64,000 bases of DNA from contig VUYV01000036.1 of assembly GCA_008711295.1 (NCBI GenBank), positions 3,717,562 to 3,781,561 of the forward strand. The letters are read 5' to 3'. Shown piece by piece: positions 61,610-64,000 of the stretch. Position 1 is the first letter of the stretch. Every line of letters starts with the position of its first letter. The stretch is from Anarhynchus alexandrinus. Taxonomy: Eukaryota; Chordata; Aves; Charadriiformes; Charadriidae. The position numbers and the translations under genes are program-made. Below the pieces are notes generated by a model. It was not told the DNA's origin and did no database searches. It saw only the letters and a program-made list of their open reading frames with translations.

Positions 61610-62678
61610 ATTGACAACTAAAACATTAGCATGCTTAATGTGCTGAGTTAGCCATTCTAAATTAAAAACTGCAAGAGAAAATAGAAGGGTTTCTCTTCTG
61701 TACCTGCTTTCCTTGGATATTTGCCCACTTTGCAAAAGGTTGTAAGAGCTGGACAGAACAGAAGAAAATAAAGAGGAAATGAAAAGGAGGGAAGAACATG
61801 AGGATAGTATAAATTTATATTTTATGCTGATTTCAAAATAAACCCAAATATTGTAAAAATCTTAAAGATTGTCCTTGTTGACTGCTGACAAAATATATTA
61901 ATTTTGTGAGAAAAAAAACCAACCCAAACCCAAAACTTGGGAACAAACCTCCACATCACAAAATCATGTTAATATGAACTGAGTGGCCATTACCAGGTCT
62001 GAAAAATAAAGTCCCCGAGGTACACATTGCACACATACAACACAGGCATCATTAGGTTGTGTCTGAAACCAGCCTGACCTGGAAGGATACTGTGCTGACA
62101 AGAATTTTAGATCTGCCTTTTGCCTTCCTTTTCAGCGGCGTTTTTGGAAAAGGCTGTTTTTGGAAGAGGTTCAAACGGAAAGGGACAATTCATTTCTTGC
62201 TGTGTGTAACACACAACCAGACAGAGTATGTTTGGAGGCAATATGCCCCCTGGCCAGATGCAAACCAACGACCTGGCAGTTAACATACATCAGGAGAAGG
62301 TCAAATACACTTTTTCACACATCACAAGATGAACAACTTGCTCCATTTGTTAAAGCAGGACTTCATCAGACTGGGAGGCAACATCTCTTTTAAATACTTA
62401 ATAATTTCTGTGTCAGAGAAAGAAGTCACAGCAAAGGAGAAGATGTATGAATGAATACTTTCATTATCCAAAGAGACAGGCCACACTGGAGCCCTATTTT
62501 CTAGTATTTTCTGTTTTCCACTCTTTAGCTCCTGCTGCAGTGCTGCAGAAATATATGGGCTCTGTATGATTAAGTGCATTTACATCCTCTCACCAACTGT
62601 AACTGGTCTAGTTAGGCCCCAAAAGCCACAAACAGGAAACAACCAACAGACTCCTCAGAACAAAAAAGAAACATCAGA

Positions 62679-62707
62679 TTTTTTTCTTTTTTTCTTTTTT
62701 TTCCCCC
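62679..62707 (+). repeat. Polypyrimidine tract, 29 bp
   Basis: Uninterrupted T/C run made of T blocks, single Cs and a final C5. The minus-strand purine run is a possible triplex former. Confidence 0.75.
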
Positions 62708-63422
62708 AAAAGCTGTACAAACACCACATTGTCTGGAAGATGTTCAGCAAGGAAGCAACATCAAAATTCAGCTTTTACTGACTCAGGAGTAATGGTTACT
62801 TTTTACCTGCCGGTAAAAAGCCACAAGTCAAATCACCACCTGATGCACCTCAAGGCATCCTTACGTAGGTAAGTCAATTAAATAACAGGTAGGATACCTC
62901 ACTGGGACCTTATAGACTGAGAATAACTTAGGAGGCATGCTAAAATTCAATACTACTCTGCCTGGATGCCGAAACATGTCCATTGCAACCTCTACCTTGC
63001 AAACGTGCAAAATAAGTAAAGCGCTGAACTGAGATTTCACCACAAATGTTTTTCAGACCCCGCTCAAGACAGTGCCGTTGCTCCCTTCCTTCCCTAGACA
63101 TATTTAAAAATACAAATCCCCTTCCCTTCCCAAATTTTAAAAATTCTGCCACAGTCTGGTTCCACTAATTTCACGTCCATGACCAGCAGATGAAGAGCAG
63201 AGCCACCCCTCAGCCACAGCAGAGAGGCACACCCGAACCCAGAAGCGTCTACAGACATCCTGCCTATGGTCTCCTTTGCTATTCACAAGAACACTTAACC
63301 CAAGGATTTGCAGGAAAGTGGTCACCAGCCCCCAACCTTCAGAAGATGTAAGCACAAGTCCTGTTTTTCCTCTGTCCCCCTCCGCTTCCTTAGATCCCCA
63401 ATAAGTATTGGTTCAGCCTTGG

Positions 63423-63746
63423 TGCAGCTGAAGGTTTGAAGGACTTTTTACTAGGGCATGTAGTGATAGGACGAGGGGGAATGGCTTTGAACTGGAAGAG
63501 GGCAGGTTTAGATTGAACATTAGGAAGAAGTTTTTAATTTTAAGGGTGGTAAGGCACTGGAACAGGTTGCCCAGGGAGGTTGTTGAGGTCCCAACCCTGG
63601 AGGTGTTCAAGGCCAGGCTGGACGTAGCCTTGGGCAGCCTGGTCTAGTGGGAGGTGTCCTTGCCTATGGCAGGGGGGTTGGAACTCAATCATCTTCAAGG
63701 TCCTTTCCAACCTAAACCATTCTATGATTCTATGATTTGATGATTC
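63423..63746 (+). mobile_element. CR1 3' end, ~325 bp
   Basis: Sense CR1: 'actttttactagggcatgta', 'gataggacgagggggaatgg', 'aggtttagattgaac', 'attaggaagaagttttt', 'aggcactggaacaggttgcc', then the 'ggtctagtgggaggtgtcct' box and a tail of 'attctatga' units ending near 63746. The copy is 5'-truncated before about 63423. It is closely related to the copy at 50766-51190, which lies in the opposite orientation. The minus-strand open frame 63413-63610 is its shadow. Confidence 0.95.
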
Positions 63747-64000
63747 TTCTCTCCTGACCTTTGCTGAGCCACTGGCAACAGCTATTCAAGCAGCAACACG
63801 AGCGCTCCTCCATGAGTGAGCCTACATTACTCCCCACGTTTCTTCAATAGCATTCCTACCCTGAAAAAAATAACATCCCCCAAATAGGCTGATCTCCAAA
63901 CAACACAGTGAGAGTTTTTTCACTATGCAGAATGTAATGTTTTAGATTTAGGTGGCTAATATTCAGTGGGTTTTGTTCTTGAAATTGTATGAGTCAACAA
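63747..64000. other. Unique DNA, no gene seen
   Basis: No supported feature up to the window edge. Confidence 0.6.

Larger units (their letters stand above)
58694..63422. other. Unique AT-rich DNA, no gene seen
   Basis: No supported gene. Short structures at 61588-61609 and 62679-62707 are listed. Short open frames (up to 85 codons) show no domain. Confidence 0.58.

Overview
The window is AT-rich vertebrate DNA, almost certainly from a bird. The main evidence is several CR1 retrotransposon copies of the avian type. These have a 3' tail built from short 'attctatga' units (seen as 'catagaatcatagaatgg' when antisense), and one long antisense stretch at the left edge keeps a recognisable reverse transcriptase. 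There is also one clean solo retroviral LTR. I find no intact protein-coding gene, no exon I can defend, no tRNA or rRNA, no CRISPR array and no bacterial-style operon. The open frames present are short and lack recognisable domains, so the window reads as intergenic or deep-intronic DNA (a gene desert).

Layout, left to right. Positions 1-1611 are the reverse-transcriptase half of a CR1 element on the minus strand, broken by stops and a frameshift, with an odd 100-bp duplication beside an unresolved base (N) at 486. Positions 1612-7605 are unique AT-rich DNA. Positions 7611-8330 are a complete 720-bp solo LTR flanked by a perfect 5-bp target duplication (GAAGG). About 10470-11100 is an old, degenerate CR1/L3-like 3' part on the plus strand. 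About 13340-13700 carries a recurring 'taggcncctaa ... gaaaat' motif typical of a worn ancient repeat. About 14520-14960 is a locally GC-rich segment with a strong G-quadruplex candidate. About 16709-18400 is a long (1.7 kb) ancient CR1 relic on the minus strand.

From 18.4 to 28.4 kb and 28.6 to 47.4 kb the DNA is mostly unique. It holds a 47-bp pure purine tract, two perfect octamer motifs, a GC-rich island near 32.0-32.6 kb, a MIR-like SINE relic near 36.9-37.05 kb and several segments that look like conserved non-coding elements by motif content only. About 47460-48080 is another ancient CR1 on the plus strand. Younger, 5'-truncated CR1 tails lie at 28459 (minus), 50766 (minus), 58564 (plus) and 63423 (plus). 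Fragments of ancient CR1 reverse transcriptase occur at 53170-53320 and perhaps 57550-57670.

No genes act together here. The biology visible is a layered record of retroelement insertion: old CR1/L3 and MIR-like relics, then avian CR1, then an endogenous retrovirus reduced to one LTR. Possible regulatory elements lie in the unique sequence between. Two of the three N bases sit between near-duplicate flanks and probably mark imperfect assembly joins.
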